Part shown: piece after piece, positions 1 through 7,722 of the stretch
Layout of the letters: the number at the start of each line of letters is the position of its first letter
Numbering within the stretch: the stretch's first letter is position 1
From: DAOTWC01 sp048499435
Lineage (GTDB): Bacteria; Chloroflexota; Anaerolineae; Aggregatilineales; Phototrophicaceae
NCBI GenBank assembly: GCA_048499435.1
Contig: JASNZW010000003.1
Coordinates: 124,001 to 188,000 of the forward strand
Reading direction: 5' to 3'
DNA length: 64,000 nucleotides
The notes under the pieces: generated by a model
What the model was told of the DNA's origin: nothing
The model's input: only the letters and a program-made list of their open reading frames with translations
Database searches by the model: none
Translations under genes and position numbers: made by a program

Positions 1-632
1 AGCTCAACGGGCAGGTTGTCAACCTTGCGCAGAAACTGCTCGATATCGTCCCACTGCGCGGCGAACTGCGGCTGGACAGAGTTGTACAGAATACGCAGGC
101 GTTTATCCTGGACCGCGACTGACTTATTGGTCAGGCGCGCCATCGCGTTGATGATCTCCGCCATGCCTTCATTGCGCGAGGAAATCTGCGCGAGCTGGCG
201 GTAGACCTGGGTGCCGCGCCGTTCGATCTGGCCTTTGCGGTCTACCAGCAGGCTGACGACGGCTTTCTCCACCAGCCGGATGCGGCTGCCGGCGGGCAGA
301 ATCAGCACCGGCATGCCATAAGCGTTGGCTTCGGCCAGTGCGGCGGGGGACGCTGTTTCGCACAGCACGACAGCCGAAGCGTGCATTTCTGACGCCCAGC
401 GCACGATGTCCAGGTCGCTGGTCACGCGCGGCTGTTTGGCGTTGGGCGCGGAGACCAGGATCATCTCGCCGCGCTGCACCGCGCGCGCAGCGGTGCTGTC
501 TTCGGGGTAGACGATTGCTGTCCAGGTGACGGGCTGGTTGAGCATGCCGTCCCCGGCCAGCACGCGCGTGCCCAGCGGCAGGGCCAGCTTGCGAACATCT
601 TCGACTGTGATGCGCTCCGGCAGGTCAGTCAT
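1..632 (-). CDS. PucR-family transcriptional regulator, N-terminal part (runs off left edge)
   Basis: The minus frame is open from an ATG at 632 to the window edge (about 210 codons) and has no stop. The start region reads MTDLPERITVEDVRKLAL, followed by 'GDGMLNQPVTW', 'GEMILVSA' and 'GMPVLILPAGS'. This is the layout of the PucR N-terminal ligand-sensing domain (PF07905 type), found in regulators of purine and amino-acid catabolism. The next part ('MARLTNKSVAVQDKRLRILY') looks like the start of the GAF-like middle domain. The C-terminal HTH that would bind DNA lies outside the window. Ligand and targets cannot be told. The family assignment rests on pattern recognition of the N-terminal domain only. 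Confidence 0.75.
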   Translation of the reverse strand, partial: MTDLPERITVEDVRKLALPLGTRVLAGDGMLNQPVTWTAIVYPEDSTAARAVQRGEMILVSAPNAKQPRVTSDLDIVRWASEMHASAVVLCETASPAALAEANAYGMPVLILPAGSRIRLVEKAVVSLLVDRKGQIERRGTQVYRQLAQISSRNEGMAEIINAMARLTNKSVAVQDKRLRILYNSVQPQFAAQWDDIEQFLRKVDNLPVE

Positions 633-718
633 GGCTTTGGTCGTTCAATGTGCACAAGAAAGGTGGCTATGAGATAGCATATTTCTGCCAGCCTGTCAAC
701 GTGGCCGCCGGCTGCGCG

Positions 719-1069
719 TCAGGTTTCGCCGAAAAATGTCCCGGCAGCGATCACAACAACGGTGACGAGCAGCGTCTCCAGCAAAAACGTGTTCTGCGGC
801 AGGACGTAGAAGGCGAGAATGGTGAGCACCAGCATGACGATGCCGCCGATCCAGGTGACCGGGCTGACGCGCCAGCCCCGCACGGTCTGAAAAAGGCCCG
901 AACCGAGCAGCACCAGCGCGCAGGACGCCGGCACAAGCCAGTTAGGCAGGCTGTCAATGGTGGCTTCCGGAGCGAGGTAGAGCACGGCGAAGATGGCCAC
1001 CAGCAGACCCCAGGTCAGCCGTTCGATGCGCGCTTCTTTGGGCTTTTTGGTTCCCTGGCGGTTTAACAT
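719..1069 (-). CDS. Small polytopic membrane protein, unknown function
   Basis: A 116-residue protein with a basic N-terminus (MLNRQGTKKPKEARIERL) and about four hydrophobic segments (roughly residues 18-35, 40-60, 68-90 and 93-112), so an inner-membrane protein. The start is supported by GGTGGAG upstream of the ATG on the minus strand. It is transcribed away from the lipoprotein gene at 1206, and a plausible minus -10 lies near 1100. I do not recognise a family. Short proteins of this kind with an MLNR start recur at 32853 and 53048, but I see no real sequence similarity beyond that. Function unknown. Confidence 0.65.
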   Translation of the reverse strand: MLNRQGTKKPKEARIERLTWGLLVAIFAVLYLAPEATIDSLPNWLVPASCALVLLGSGLFQTVRGWRVSPVTWIGGIVMLVLTILAFYVLPQNTFLLETLLVTVVVIAAGTFFGET

Positions 1070-1137
1070 GATGCCGTTTCTCCACCTGTGCCATTTCGCT
1101 GTTTATACATGATAGCGCGGCAGGGCATTCAGGCCAA

Positions 1138-1165
1138 TTGCACAATAGGCGGACACAGCTATAAT
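1138..1165 (+). promoter_or_regulatory. Sigma70-type promoter for the lipoprotein gene at 1206
   Basis: TTGCAC (1138-1143), a 16-bp spacer and a perfect TATAAT (1160-1165) stand about 40 bp before the ATG at 1206. Position, spacing and orientation fit a housekeeping promoter. Confidence 0.6.
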
Positions 1166-1205
1166 GAGCTAACTTACGCAGCTTAATGAGGTTGGTCGGC
1201 GCAGG

Positions 1206-2117
1206 ATGGCGGAAAAATCAGTGTGGATGTGGGCCGCAATGGCGATCGCGGCGCTGGCCGCGAGCTGTGCCGGGCCTGGCGGCGCTGTCCGTGACAGCGG
1301 CCCGCGCCTGGTGCAGGATGTAACGCTGCCGCCGCCAACGACTCCCTGGCAGACGAGCGCGCCGGTCGCCGTCAGCACCGCGACGCCGGCAGCGCGGCCT
1401 ACGGAGGCGCTGACGCCGATTCAGATCGTGACAATTGACTCCGGGTTTGTGTTCGTCACGCCCACGCTGCCGCCCAGTAAAACGCCGACGGTTACGCCTA
1501 CGCAGTCGCGCACGCCGACGGCCGCGCCGGCGTTTCCGACAGCGCTGGCCCCCACCGTCAGCCTGCTGCTGCCTGACAGTGTGTTCGCCACCTCTGCGCC
1601 GCCGCTGATCAGCGTGCCGCCCGTCAACCAGCCGTTTACGGCTGTTCCGCCGGCGTCTGCCTGCTCCGTAAGCTGGTTCTTTGCCAGCCCGCTGCCGCCG
1701 GCCTGCCCGCTGAACGCGCCGCTCAGCAGCGCCGCCGCCGCGCTGCGGCTCCAGTTCGGCTACATGGTGTGGGTTCAGGAACAGAGCGCGGTGTACGTGC
1801 TTTACGACGATCTCGTGCAGCCGGCCTGGGAGGTGTTCCCGGATCGCTTTGCTGATGGCATGCCGGAGCGCGACGACGCGCTGACCGCGCCCGATAACCT
1901 GTGGCAGCCCAAACGCGGGTTTGGCCTGGTGTGGCGCACTTACGCGCAGGCGCAGCGGCGGTTAGGGTGGGCGCTGCACCCTGACGAGGAAGGGTTCACC
2001 ACGCAGGTGCAGATCGGCAGCGACGGCACAGTCTACGTGAAAGACCCCCAGGGCGGGGTGTTTGCGCTGGCCCCGGCAGGCGCGAACTGGCAGCGTTATC
2101 AGCGGGCTGCCGGTTAG
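1206..2117 (+). CDS. Thr/Pro-rich secreted lipoprotein
   Basis: A 303-residue protein. The N-terminus has a hydrophobic stretch ending in a lipobox-like LAASC (Cys about residue 21), so it is probably lipid-anchored on the outer face of the membrane. Residues about 40-150 are a low-complexity Thr/Pro/Ala linker ('PTVTPTQSRTPTAAP'), the kind seen in many Chloroflexota surface proteins. The C-terminal 140 residues form a compact domain with 'YMVWVQEQSAVYVLYDD' and 'GFGLVWRTYAQAQRRLGWA', reminiscent of LGFP-like or other wall-associated modules, but I cannot name it. The gene stands alone behind its own promoter. Function unknown; likely an envelope protein. Confidence 0.75.
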   Translation: MAEKSVWMWAAMAIAALAASCAGPGGAVRDSGPRLVQDVTLPPPTTPWQTSAPVAVSTATPAARPTEALTPIQIVTIDSGFVFVTPTLPPSKTPTVTPTQSRTPTAAPAFPTALAPTVSLLLPDSVFATSAPPLISVPPVNQPFTAVPPASACSVSWFFASPLPPACPLNAPLSSAAAALRLQFGYMVWVQEQSAVYVLYDDLVQPAWEVFPDRFADGMPERDDALTAPDNLWQPKRGFGLVWRTYAQAQRRLGWALHPDEEGFTTQVQIGSDGTVYVKDPQGGVFALAPAGANWQRYQRAAG

Positions 2118-2200
2118 CCGTTTCAGCTCAGCCCCACAAAAACGGCGGACTCCTGCTACAATGCTCTCCGTTTGACTGACGCTGATCTCGGATTTGGACG

Positions 2201-3283
2201 ATGACCAGGCGGATTGGAATCCTCACGGGCGGCGGCGACGCGCCCGGTTTGAACGCTGTGATACGCGCTGTGGTGCTGACGGCGACTCGCCGCTACGGTT
2301 GGGAGGTGGTCGGCATTCTGCAGGGCTTTGACGGCCTGTACGCCGGGCTGCCCACTATTCCGCTTACAGAGGCGCGCGTCGCCGATATCCTGTCGCGCGG
2401 GGGGACGATCCTGGGCGCGGCCAACCGGGGCAGCCCGTTCGCGTTTAAAGTGGAGAACCCGGACGGCAGCATTACCCACGTTGATGTGTCGCACGAAGCG
2501 CTGGGGCGCATCACGGAGCTGGGGTTGGACGCGCTCATCGTGGTGGGCGGCAACGGCACGATGGCGATCGCGCATAAACTCGTCCAGATGGGCGCGCCGA
2601 TTGTGGGCGTGCCCAAGACGATCGACAATGACCTGAACGAAACCGATGTGACATTTGGTTTCGATACAGCTATCTGGACGGCGACCGAGGCGCTGGACAA
2701 GCTCCAGACGACGGCGGAGAGCCATCACCGCGTGATGGTGCTGGAGGTGATGGGGCGGCATGCCGGCTGGATCGCGCTGGTGGCCGGCGTCGCGGGCGGC
2801 GCTGACGCCATTCTGATTCCTGAGATCCCGTTTGATATCGAGGTCGTGTGCGACCGCATCAACCATCTGCGGGTATCAGGCCGGCATTACAGCCTGGTGG
2901 TGGTGGCTGAGGGCGCGGTTCCGCTGGGCGGCAAACAGGTTTACTCTATTCCAAGCAACGGCCTGACCAGCGGACGGCTGGGCGGGATTGGCTATCTGGT
3001 CGGCGCGCTGCTGGGGGACCGCCTGCTGGCAGAGGTCCGGGTGACCGTCCTGGGCCATGTGCAGCGCGGCGGCCAGCCGACCGCGCGCGACCGCTGGCTG
3101 GCGACGCGCTTTGGGTCAGCGGTGGTGAACCTGGTGGCGCAAGAGCGCTGGGGCTGCATGGTGGCGCTGCAGGGCACGCAGATCGTCAACGTGCCGATTG
3201 AGCAGACGATCGCCATGAAATTTGTTGACCCACGCGGCGAAATGGTGCAGATGGCGCGCAGTATGGGCATTGTATTCGGCTAA
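2201..3283 (+). CDS. pfkA: 6-phosphofructokinase, group III type
   Basis: Phosphorylates fructose 6-phosphate to fructose 1,6-bisphosphate in glycolysis (cytosol). The 360 residues start with GILTGGGDAPGLNAVIR, the nucleotide-binding loop. They continue with PKTIDNDL (catalytic Asp), 'MGRHAGWIAL' and 'VTVLGHVQRGG'. The whole resembles the actinobacterial (Mycobacterium PfkA-like) group III enzymes. Phosphoryl donor: the position that is Asp in PPi enzymes is Gly here (GGNGT, residues 116-120), which favours ATP, while Lys in PKTIDND is shared with both PPi and group III ATP enzymes. Oddity: the usual Asp/Glu before that Gly is Asn118. The LCP gene follows 8 bp downstream and is probably cotranscribed. 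Confidence 0.95.
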   Translation: MTRRIGILTGGGDAPGLNAVIRAVVLTATRRYGWEVVGILQGFDGLYAGLPTIPLTEARVADILSRGGTILGAANRGSPFAFKVENPDGSITHVDVSHEALGRITELGLDALIVVGGNGTMAIAHKLVQMGAPIVGVPKTIDNDLNETDVTFGFDTAIWTATEALDKLQTTAESHHRVMVLEVMGRHAGWIALVAGVAGGADAILIPEIPFDIEVVCDRINHLRVSGRHYSLVVVAEGAVPLGGKQVYSIPSNGLTSGRLGGIGYLVGALLGDRLLAEVRVTVLGHVQRGGQPTARDRWLATRFGSAVVNLVAQERWGCMVALQGTQIVNVPIEQTIAMKFVDPRGEMVQMARSMGIVFG

Positions 3284-3291
3284 GGCGGGCG

Positions 3292-4209
3292 ATGAAACAG
3301 TCAGATTCGATGGCGGACACGCAGCCGGTGCTGCGGGGGGCGCGTCGGCTGCGCCGCAGGCGGGGCGGCTGTCTGCTGCTGGGCGCGGCGGTGTTGATTG
3401 CCCCGGCGCTGTTGTGCGGGCTGGCGCTGGTTATCTATCTGGTGCTGCCGCCGGCGCACACGGATATTCTGGTTGTGGGGGTGGACAGCCGCGCGGGCGA
3501 GGGCTGGCAGACGCGCGCGGACAGCATCATGCTGGTTGGCGTGGACCCGGCGCATCTGCGCGTGGGCCTGCTGTCTATCCCGCGCGATCTGTCGTTCGAC
3601 ACGCCGGGCTATGGCTGGCAGCATATTAACGTGGTACACGCCCTGGGGGAGGCGGAAGCGCCCGGCGGCGGGCCGCGCCTGCTGGCGGACACGCTCGCTG
3701 GCAGCTTTGGCGCTGCGCCTGACCGGTATGTTCGGCTGAATTTCGACGGCTTTGTCCGGCTGATTGACGCGGTGGGCGGCATCACGGTTGATGTCGAGCG
3801 CCGCATTGAGGACTTTAACTATCCCACTGCTGATTATGGCGTGCAGACGGTGGTGTTTGAGAGCGGTGTGCAGCACATGGACGGTGAGCGGGCGCTGATG
3901 TACGCGCGCACCCGTTACGCGGACGACGATTACCGGCGCGCAGAGCGCCAGCAGCAGGTTATCTCAGCGCTGCTGGGCAAGCTGGTTAACCCGGCGCACT
4001 GGCCGTCCGCGCTGGTTGCGCTCAACCAGGCGGTCGAAACCGATCTGACGCTGTGGGATTTGGCGGCGCTGGCGCCGACGGTGCTTATTAACCGGGGGCA
4101 GTTCGACCGGATGGTGATTGACCGGGAGTACATCACCGCGAACGCGGCGGGCGCAGCGGTTCCTGATTACGCCCGCCTTGAGCCTTACCTGCGCGAACAC
4201 TTCCGGTAA
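3292..4209 (+). CDS. LytR-CpsA-Psr (LCP) family protein
   Basis: LCP enzymes transfer undecaprenyl-linked glycopolymers onto peptidoglycan or other envelope acceptors on the outer face of the membrane. The 305 residues have a short basic cytoplasmic tail (RRLRRRRGG), one membrane helix (about 24-50) and an extracellular LCP domain. The domain shows 'DILVVGVDSR', 'RADSIMLVGVD', 'LSIPRDLSF' (conserved Arg-Asp), 'VGGITVDVERRI' and 'MDGERALMYARTRYADDDY'. An alternative ATG at 3310 would remove six residues. It follows pfkA by 8 bp. A second LCP paralogue is at 21390. Which polymer it handles is not visible. Confidence 0.88.
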   Translation: MKQSDSMADTQPVLRGARRLRRRRGGCLLLGAAVLIAPALLCGLALVIYLVLPPAHTDILVVGVDSRAGEGWQTRADSIMLVGVDPAHLRVGLLSIPRDLSFDTPGYGWQHINVVHALGEAEAPGGGPRLLADTLAGSFGAAPDRYVRLNFDGFVRLIDAVGGITVDVERRIEDFNYPTADYGVQTVVFESGVQHMDGERALMYARTRYADDDYRRAERQQQVISALLGKLVNPAHWPSALVALNQAVETDLTLWDLAALAPTVLINRGQFDRMVIDREYITANAAGAAVPDYARLEPYLREHFR

Positions 4210-4233
4210 GGTGAGAGGGAGCAGGGGCGTCGC

Positions 4234-4668
4234 TCAGGGCTGGCGCAGCGGGGGCTTTTCGCGCATCAGCGCGGCGTAGCTGCCGTTCCACGACCCTTCG
4301 CGGCGGGTGAACTTGTTGATCCTGATATCGCTGAAATATGGCAGCAGCCGAACCATGATCTGCGGCAGACCGGCCCAGTCGTCGGCAAACGCCAGTTCCT
4401 GGAGTTCGGCGGCCATCACGCCGGACCAGCGCCAGCGCTCGCGAAATTCTTCGGCTTTCATCCAGTAATCGCGTTTTTCCCACACCTGAGCTGACTGCTC
4501 GATACCGGCTTCGATCTCGCGCAGGCAAAAGAACAGCAGCGCCGTCAGGTCTTTAACGTCGTCGTCAACGGTGGTTTTCTGGCTGAGGCGGCGCAGAGTC
4601 TCGGCGGCGGTGCGCATAAGCTGGCTGCGTTTTTTTCCGGTGCTGTCAGTGTTGATAACGCGGCTCAT
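4234..4668 (-). CDS. Conserved-looking hypothetical protein, last gene of a three-gene operon
   Basis: 144 residues, soluble, helix-rich, no signal peptide. It has a basic N-terminus (MSRVINTDSTGKKRSQLM), then 'DVKDLTALLFFCLREIEAGIEQS' in shorter pieces, and an aromatic C-terminal half ('WERRDYW'-like and 'EFRERWRW' segments). It lies 25 bp downstream of the gene at 4694-5128, on the same strand, as the third gene of an apparent operon headed by the 535-residue protein at 5141-6748. I recognise no catalytic motif. Context suggests it works with the two HTH-like proteins upstream. The Trp/Arg-rich C-terminus could bind nucleic acid, but that is a guess. Confidence 0.7.
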   Translation of the reverse strand: MSRVINTDSTGKKRSQLMRTAAETLRRLSQKTTVDDDVKDLTALLFFCLREIEAGIEQSAQVWEKRDYWMKAEEFRERWRWSGVMAAELQELAFADDWAGLPQIMVRLLPYFSDIRINKFTRREGSWNGSYAALMREKPPLRQP

Positions 4669-4693
4669 AAAGTTAGACCTATCGCTGGTTCAG

Positions 4694-5128
4694 TCAGGGT
4701 ATGTAGGGGCGGATGCCCTTGTAGATGCGCGTCCCGCCCAGGGTTTTGAGGATTGTGTTGGCGTCGCGCCCAGTCTGCGCTGCCAGCTCACGCGGCGTCA
4801 GCGGCTGGTTATTGTTCGCCAGAAAGACGCGGAAAATACAGTCTACCAGCGAGGTCTGCGGGCTGATGAAGTTCGGGTCAGCGGTCGCCAGGCGGATCGC
4901 CAGCGCCAGCTCATCCAGTTGAAAAACCTCGCCGGTGTTCGGGTCTATATAGTCTATCATGCGGCGCTCGGCGCTCGGCGACAGCGTTTCGCGCTGTTCA
5001 GGCAGCAAATGGCTGAGCATATAGACGTCCAGTTCTTCCCCGCTGCGCTCCCACCAGGTGTAGTCAATGGAGAAGCGCGTATCAAGCGTTGGCTTGATGA
5101 GCGCGCTCGGTTTGCCTGAAGCGGTCAT
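4694..5128 (-). CDS. Hypothetical protein with C-terminal helix-turn-helix-like segment
   Basis: 144 residues. The N-terminal part (about 1-60) contains 'DTRFSIDYTWWERSGEELDV', followed by 'ERRMIDYIDPNTGEVFQLDEL'. The C-terminal 50 residues ('PLTPRELAAQTGRDANTILKT', then 'YKGIRPY') look like a small winged or tri-helical HTH. It is the middle gene of the operon: 12 bp after the 535-residue gene and 25 bp before the 144-residue gene. I infer a nucleic-acid-binding role; target unknown. The start has a GGAGTCCCGCC stretch upstream that can serve as ribosome-binding site. Confidence 0.7.
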   Translation of the reverse strand: MTASGKPSALIKPTLDTRFSIDYTWWERSGEELDVYMLSHLLPEQRETLSPSAERRMIDYIDPNTGEVFQLDELALAIRLATADPNFISPQTSLVDCIFRVFLANNNQPLTPRELAAQTGRDANTILKTLGGTRIYKGIRPYIP

Positions 5129-5140
5129 AAGGCGGGACTC

Positions 5141-6748
5141 CTAATTGTCGCTCAGCTTCCAGTAATGGTCGCCAACGTTCTGAAAGTCAGGGTTGGCTGC
5201 CAGCATGGCGAAGATTGGGCCAGGCGGGCAGCGCTTAACGACGTTTACGGCGCTGTAAAGCGTTTTGGCGTGGACATTCCCCTGCGGTGTAAGACGCCCC
5301 AGCGGGGGGATGATGGCGCGCATAATGGCGGGCAGGGTGCGCTTCTGCCGCTGGGCCTGGGTGAACAGCTCGTCTACCGCGTCCAGGTCGTCGGCGCCCA
5401 GAATCATCAGGTCGTCGTACTCTGCGCCGATTGCGCGCTTGGTGTTCTCGAAGCTGATCAGGTTGCCGTGCGGCGCCACCAGGCGGATCCACTCAGTGCG
5501 CGGCCGGTAGGCGCTGTAGTCAACGATCACCTGCCCCGGCTCGTCGCCGCGTCTGACGGTTACAAAGGCCCCGATCGGCAGTCGGTGCTTGCGGTAGAAG
5601 CGGTCCAGGCCGAAGACATAGCGCTCTTTGCGAACGACCCAGCCGGGGTAGGTCTCGCCGTCCTGGCCGTCAACCAGCCGCACGTGAACGCGGGGCGTCT
5701 GGCGGGCGGTGGGGAAAACGTGGCGCACGGCGGCGGTAAGCGGCAGCGTGCCGGTGCGCCGGTGCGGGTAGATCAGGGTGATGGTGGCCGTTGACAGCTC
5801 GCCGCTTACGGGCGCAGGCGGCGAATGCTCATCGTTGATTTCGGCTTCCAGCGCCAGTAGTTCCGGCGAGAGCAGGCTGCGGTCATAGTCAATCGGGGTG
5901 TAGCACAGGCGGGCCGGCGTGTTCAGCACCTCTTCCGGCTCAAGCCGCCGCAGATGCCACAGCACGAGGCCGGTAGGCCCGACTTCGTCGAAGCGGTTGT
6001 CGTCGCGCATGGCGAAGTTGAGTGAAAATTCCTGCAGGGCGGGGGTTCCGCTGCCCAGGCCGCCGATCTCGCCCAGGATTGCCTGGGTTGAAAGCGGGCC
6101 GCCGCCGTTGATGTCGAGGATGGCCTCGGTCAGGTGCAGGTGGCCCAAGTTGGCCTCGGCCAGCAGGTCGCGCGGGAACCACAGGCCGGCAACCTGCACC
6201 AGCGACCCGACATCGGCCAGGCTCTGGTCAAGCGTGTAAACGATATCGGCGCCTGCCGCCTGCATGATCTCATCAGCCGTAAGCTGGTCAGCCTGAAAGT
6301 GGGCCGCCACATCGGTGTCGCTGGCCGCGCTCAATGCGTGCGCGGCGGCCAGGCTGGCGGCAAACTCGCGCAGGCGGCCCGCTGGGTTGAGCACATCGTC
6401 GTCAAAGTGGACAGTGATGACATCGAACGGCTCGCAGGCGGGGTTAGTGCCGGGTCGCACAGCTTCAACGGTGGCGGCGGCGTAATCGAACGCGGGGAAG
6501 ATCAGGCGCTGGCCGGCGGCGTAAGTGGCAGATGGGCTGTAGGGCAGGGTGTCTTTGTAGCGGCTGCGGATAGCTTCTGCTTCACGGTCGAGGCGGTCGG
6601 CGATGAGCGCGCGCGCCAGGGTTTCGGTGCTGAGGGGGGTTTCTTTTTCAAGGAGCAGGCCGGTGATGAATTCGACATCACTTTTGTTCAGGGTAAAATT
6701 GCGCGCCCAATGGCTTGCTGGCATCAAGGCGGTTATGCCTCCAGACAT
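5141..6748 (-). CDS. Large hypothetical protein with HARE-HTH-like module, operon head
   Basis: 535 residues, no signal peptide, no clear membrane helix. The N-terminal 100 residues include 'YAAGQRLIFPAFDYAAATVE' and 'CEPFDVITVHFDDD', a beta-rich domain I cannot name. Residues about 205-275 ('LTEAILDINGGGPLSTQAIL' and 'DDNRFDEVGPTGLVLWHLRR') have the pattern of HARE-HTH/RNA-polymerase-delta-like winged helices: 'PLS..xI' followed by 'RFdeVG..W.L'. The C-terminal half is another beta-rich region ('GWVVRKERYVFGLDRFYRKH'). The start is uncertain: ATG 6748 has a weak ribosome-binding site, and ATG 6724 is an alternative. A minus promoter lies at 6814-6843. Probably a DNA- or RNA-associated protein; function unknown. 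Confidence 0.7.
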   Translation of the reverse strand: MSGGITALMPASHWARNFTLNKSDVEFITGLLLEKETPLSTETLARALIADRLDREAEAIRSRYKDTLPYSPSATYAAGQRLIFPAFDYAAATVEAVRPGTNPACEPFDVITVHFDDDVLNPAGRLREFAASLAAAHALSAASDTDVAAHFQADQLTADEIMQAAGADIVYTLDQSLADVGSLVQVAGLWFPRDLLAEANLGHLHLTEAILDINGGGPLSTQAILGEIGGLGSGTPALQEFSLNFAMRDDNRFDEVGPTGLVLWHLRRLEPEEVLNTPARLCYTPIDYDRSLLSPELLALEAEINDEHSPPAPVSGELSTATITLIYPHRRTGTLPLTAAVRHVFPTARQTPRVHVRLVDGQDGETYPGWVVRKERYVFGLDRFYRKHRLPIGAFVTVRRGDEPGQVIVDYSAYRPRTEWIRLVAPHGNLISFENTKRAIGAEYDDLMILGADDLDAVDELFTQAQRQKRTLPAIMRAIIPPLGRLTPQGNVHAKTLYSAVNVVKRCPPGPIFAMLAANPDFQNVGDHYWKLSDN

Positions 6749-6813
6749 GGTAAAGGGGGTTGTGTGTGGCTAAGCATCTATGGATTAGCTATAGAATCAC
6801 AAACCAAACTCAG

Positions 6814-6843
6814 ATTATACTTTACGTGGGCGAGTCCTTGCAA
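6814..6843 (-). promoter_or_regulatory. Promoter for the minus-strand hypothetical operon
   Basis: On the minus strand: TTGCAA (6843-6838), an 18-bp spacer and a perfect TATAAT (6819-6814), about 65 bp before ATG 6748. It is divergent from, and almost abutting, the rpmH promoter, so the two may compete or share regulation. Confidence 0.6.
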
Positions 6844-6851
6844 GCGCCGGG

Positions 6852-6880
6852 TTGACCATGCCGCGGCGGTAGGTTATACT
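6852..6880 (+). promoter_or_regulatory. Promoter of the rpmH-rnpA-yidD-yidC-jag block
   Basis: TTGACC (6852-6857), exactly 17 bp, then TATACT (6875-6880), one mismatch from consensus in each box. It stands about 75 bp upstream of rpmH and is one of the strongest promoter matches in the window, as expected for a ribosomal protein operon. Confidence 0.7.
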
Positions 6881-6954
6881 TGCGGCTCGAAATTCACCAG
6901 TGTTAACGAACTGTCCTGTGGGCAGTTTCTCTGTTTGCGAAGGGATAAAAGAAG

Positions 6955-7131
6955 ATGTCAACCAAACGTACCTGGCAGCCGAAAATCCGCCGCCGCAAGC
7001 GGGTACATGGTTTTCGCCAGCGGATGCAGACGGGTTCGGGACGGCGCGTGCTGAAGGCGCGCCGCCTGCACGGGCGGCACAGCCTGACTGTAGCGCCCAA
7101 TCACGTTAAGAAGGTCAACTGGAAAGCGTGA
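6955..7131 (+). CDS. rpmH: 50S ribosomal protein L34
   Basis: 58 residues, strongly basic: MSTKRTWQPKIRRRKRVHGF, then 'RMQTGSGRRVLKARRLHGR' and a short C-terminal extension. The signature 'KRTWQP...RxKRxHGFRxRM.T..GR.VL..RR..GR' is that of bacterial L34, a protein of the large ribosomal subunit. The ATG at 6955 follows GGGATAAAAGAAG. It is the first gene of a classical block and lies 10 bp upstream of rnpA. The gene is short and overlapped by longer spurious frames, so it is easily missed by automatic calling. Confidence 0.96.
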   Translation: MSTKRTWQPKIRRRKRVHGFRQRMQTGSGRRVLKARRLHGRHSLTVAPNHVKKVNWKA

Positions 7132-7141
7132 TCGGGCGGGG

Positions 7142-7495
7142 ATGCAGCGGCGGTTCCGGCTGACGCGGGGCGAGGACTTTGCGCGGGCGCGCAAACAGGG
7201 TAAGACGTACCAGCACCGGCTGTTCTCACTGACAGTAGCGGCAAACGGCCTGCCCGCTAATCGCTACGGCTTCATTACCAGCAAACGGCTGGGAAACGCT
7301 GTTACCCGCAATCGCGCCCGGCGGGTGCTGCGTGAGGCTGTTCGCCAACTGCACCCACAGCTTAAACCCGGTTTCGATGTTGTGATTGTGGCCCGGCGCG
7401 ATATTGTCGGGCAGCATTTTTTATCGGTGAGTTGCGCGGTGTCTGAGTTAGTTCAGCAGGCGGGCCTGCTGCGGGCGGAAGGTGAACTGTCATGA
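7142..7495 (+). CDS. rnpA: Ribonuclease P protein component
   Basis: Protein subunit of RNase P, which removes 5' leaders from pre-tRNA together with the rnpB RNA (not in this window). 117 residues, usual length. It shows the FxxxxR start 'RRFRLTRGEDFARARKQG', the 'YGFITSKRLGNAVTRNRARR' core and the RNP-like helix 'RNRARRVLREAVRQL' that binds P RNA. It starts 10 bp after rpmH and its end overlaps the start of yidD by 4 bp (ATGA), so the two are translationally coupled. Confidence 0.96.
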   Translation: MQRRFRLTRGEDFARARKQGKTYQHRLFSLTVAANGLPANRYGFITSKRLGNAVTRNRARRVLREAVRQLHPQLKPGFDVVIVARRDIVGQHFLSVSCAVSELVQQAGLLRAEGELS

Positions 7496-7722
7496 AGGCG
7501 GTAGCGCTGGCTTTGATCCGATTCTACAAGCGCTTTATCTCGCCGCTGCTGCCGCCTAGCTGCCGTTTCCAACCTACCTGCTCTGTTTACACCTATGAGG
7601 CTATTGAGCGCTACGGGGTCATACGCGGCGGCTGGCTGGGCATCAAGCGCATTTCACGCTGTCACCCGCTGAACCCTGGCGGCTATGACCCGGTTCCTGA
7701 CCTTGAGGAGAGAAACAGTTGA
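7492..7722 (+). CDS. yidD: Membrane protein insertion efficiency factor YidD
   Basis: 76 residues with the full family signature: 'FYKRFISPLLPPSCRFQPTC', 'YTYEAIERYG' and 'SRCHPLNPGGYDPVP', including three conserved Cys. YidD is a membrane-associated helper of YidC-dependent insertion. It overlaps rnpA (ATGA) and its stop overlaps the TTG start of the following lipoprotein gene. Gene order is as in most bacteria except that one extra gene separates it from yidC. Confidence 0.95.
   Translation: MKAVALALIRFYKRFISPLLPPSCRFQPTCSVYTYEAIERYGVIRGGWLGIKRISRCHPLNPGGYDPVPDLEERNS

Noticed and set aside
6134..7054. 306-codon plus frame crossing the rpmH promoter
   Set aside because: It is antisense to the 535-residue gene, then runs out of frame through rpmH; no conserved motif.
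6852..7131. oriC/dnaA region because rpmH and rnpA are often next to the origin
   Set aside because: No dnaA, dnaN or cluster of TTATCCACA-like boxes is seen upstream; the upstream gene is the unknown operon.
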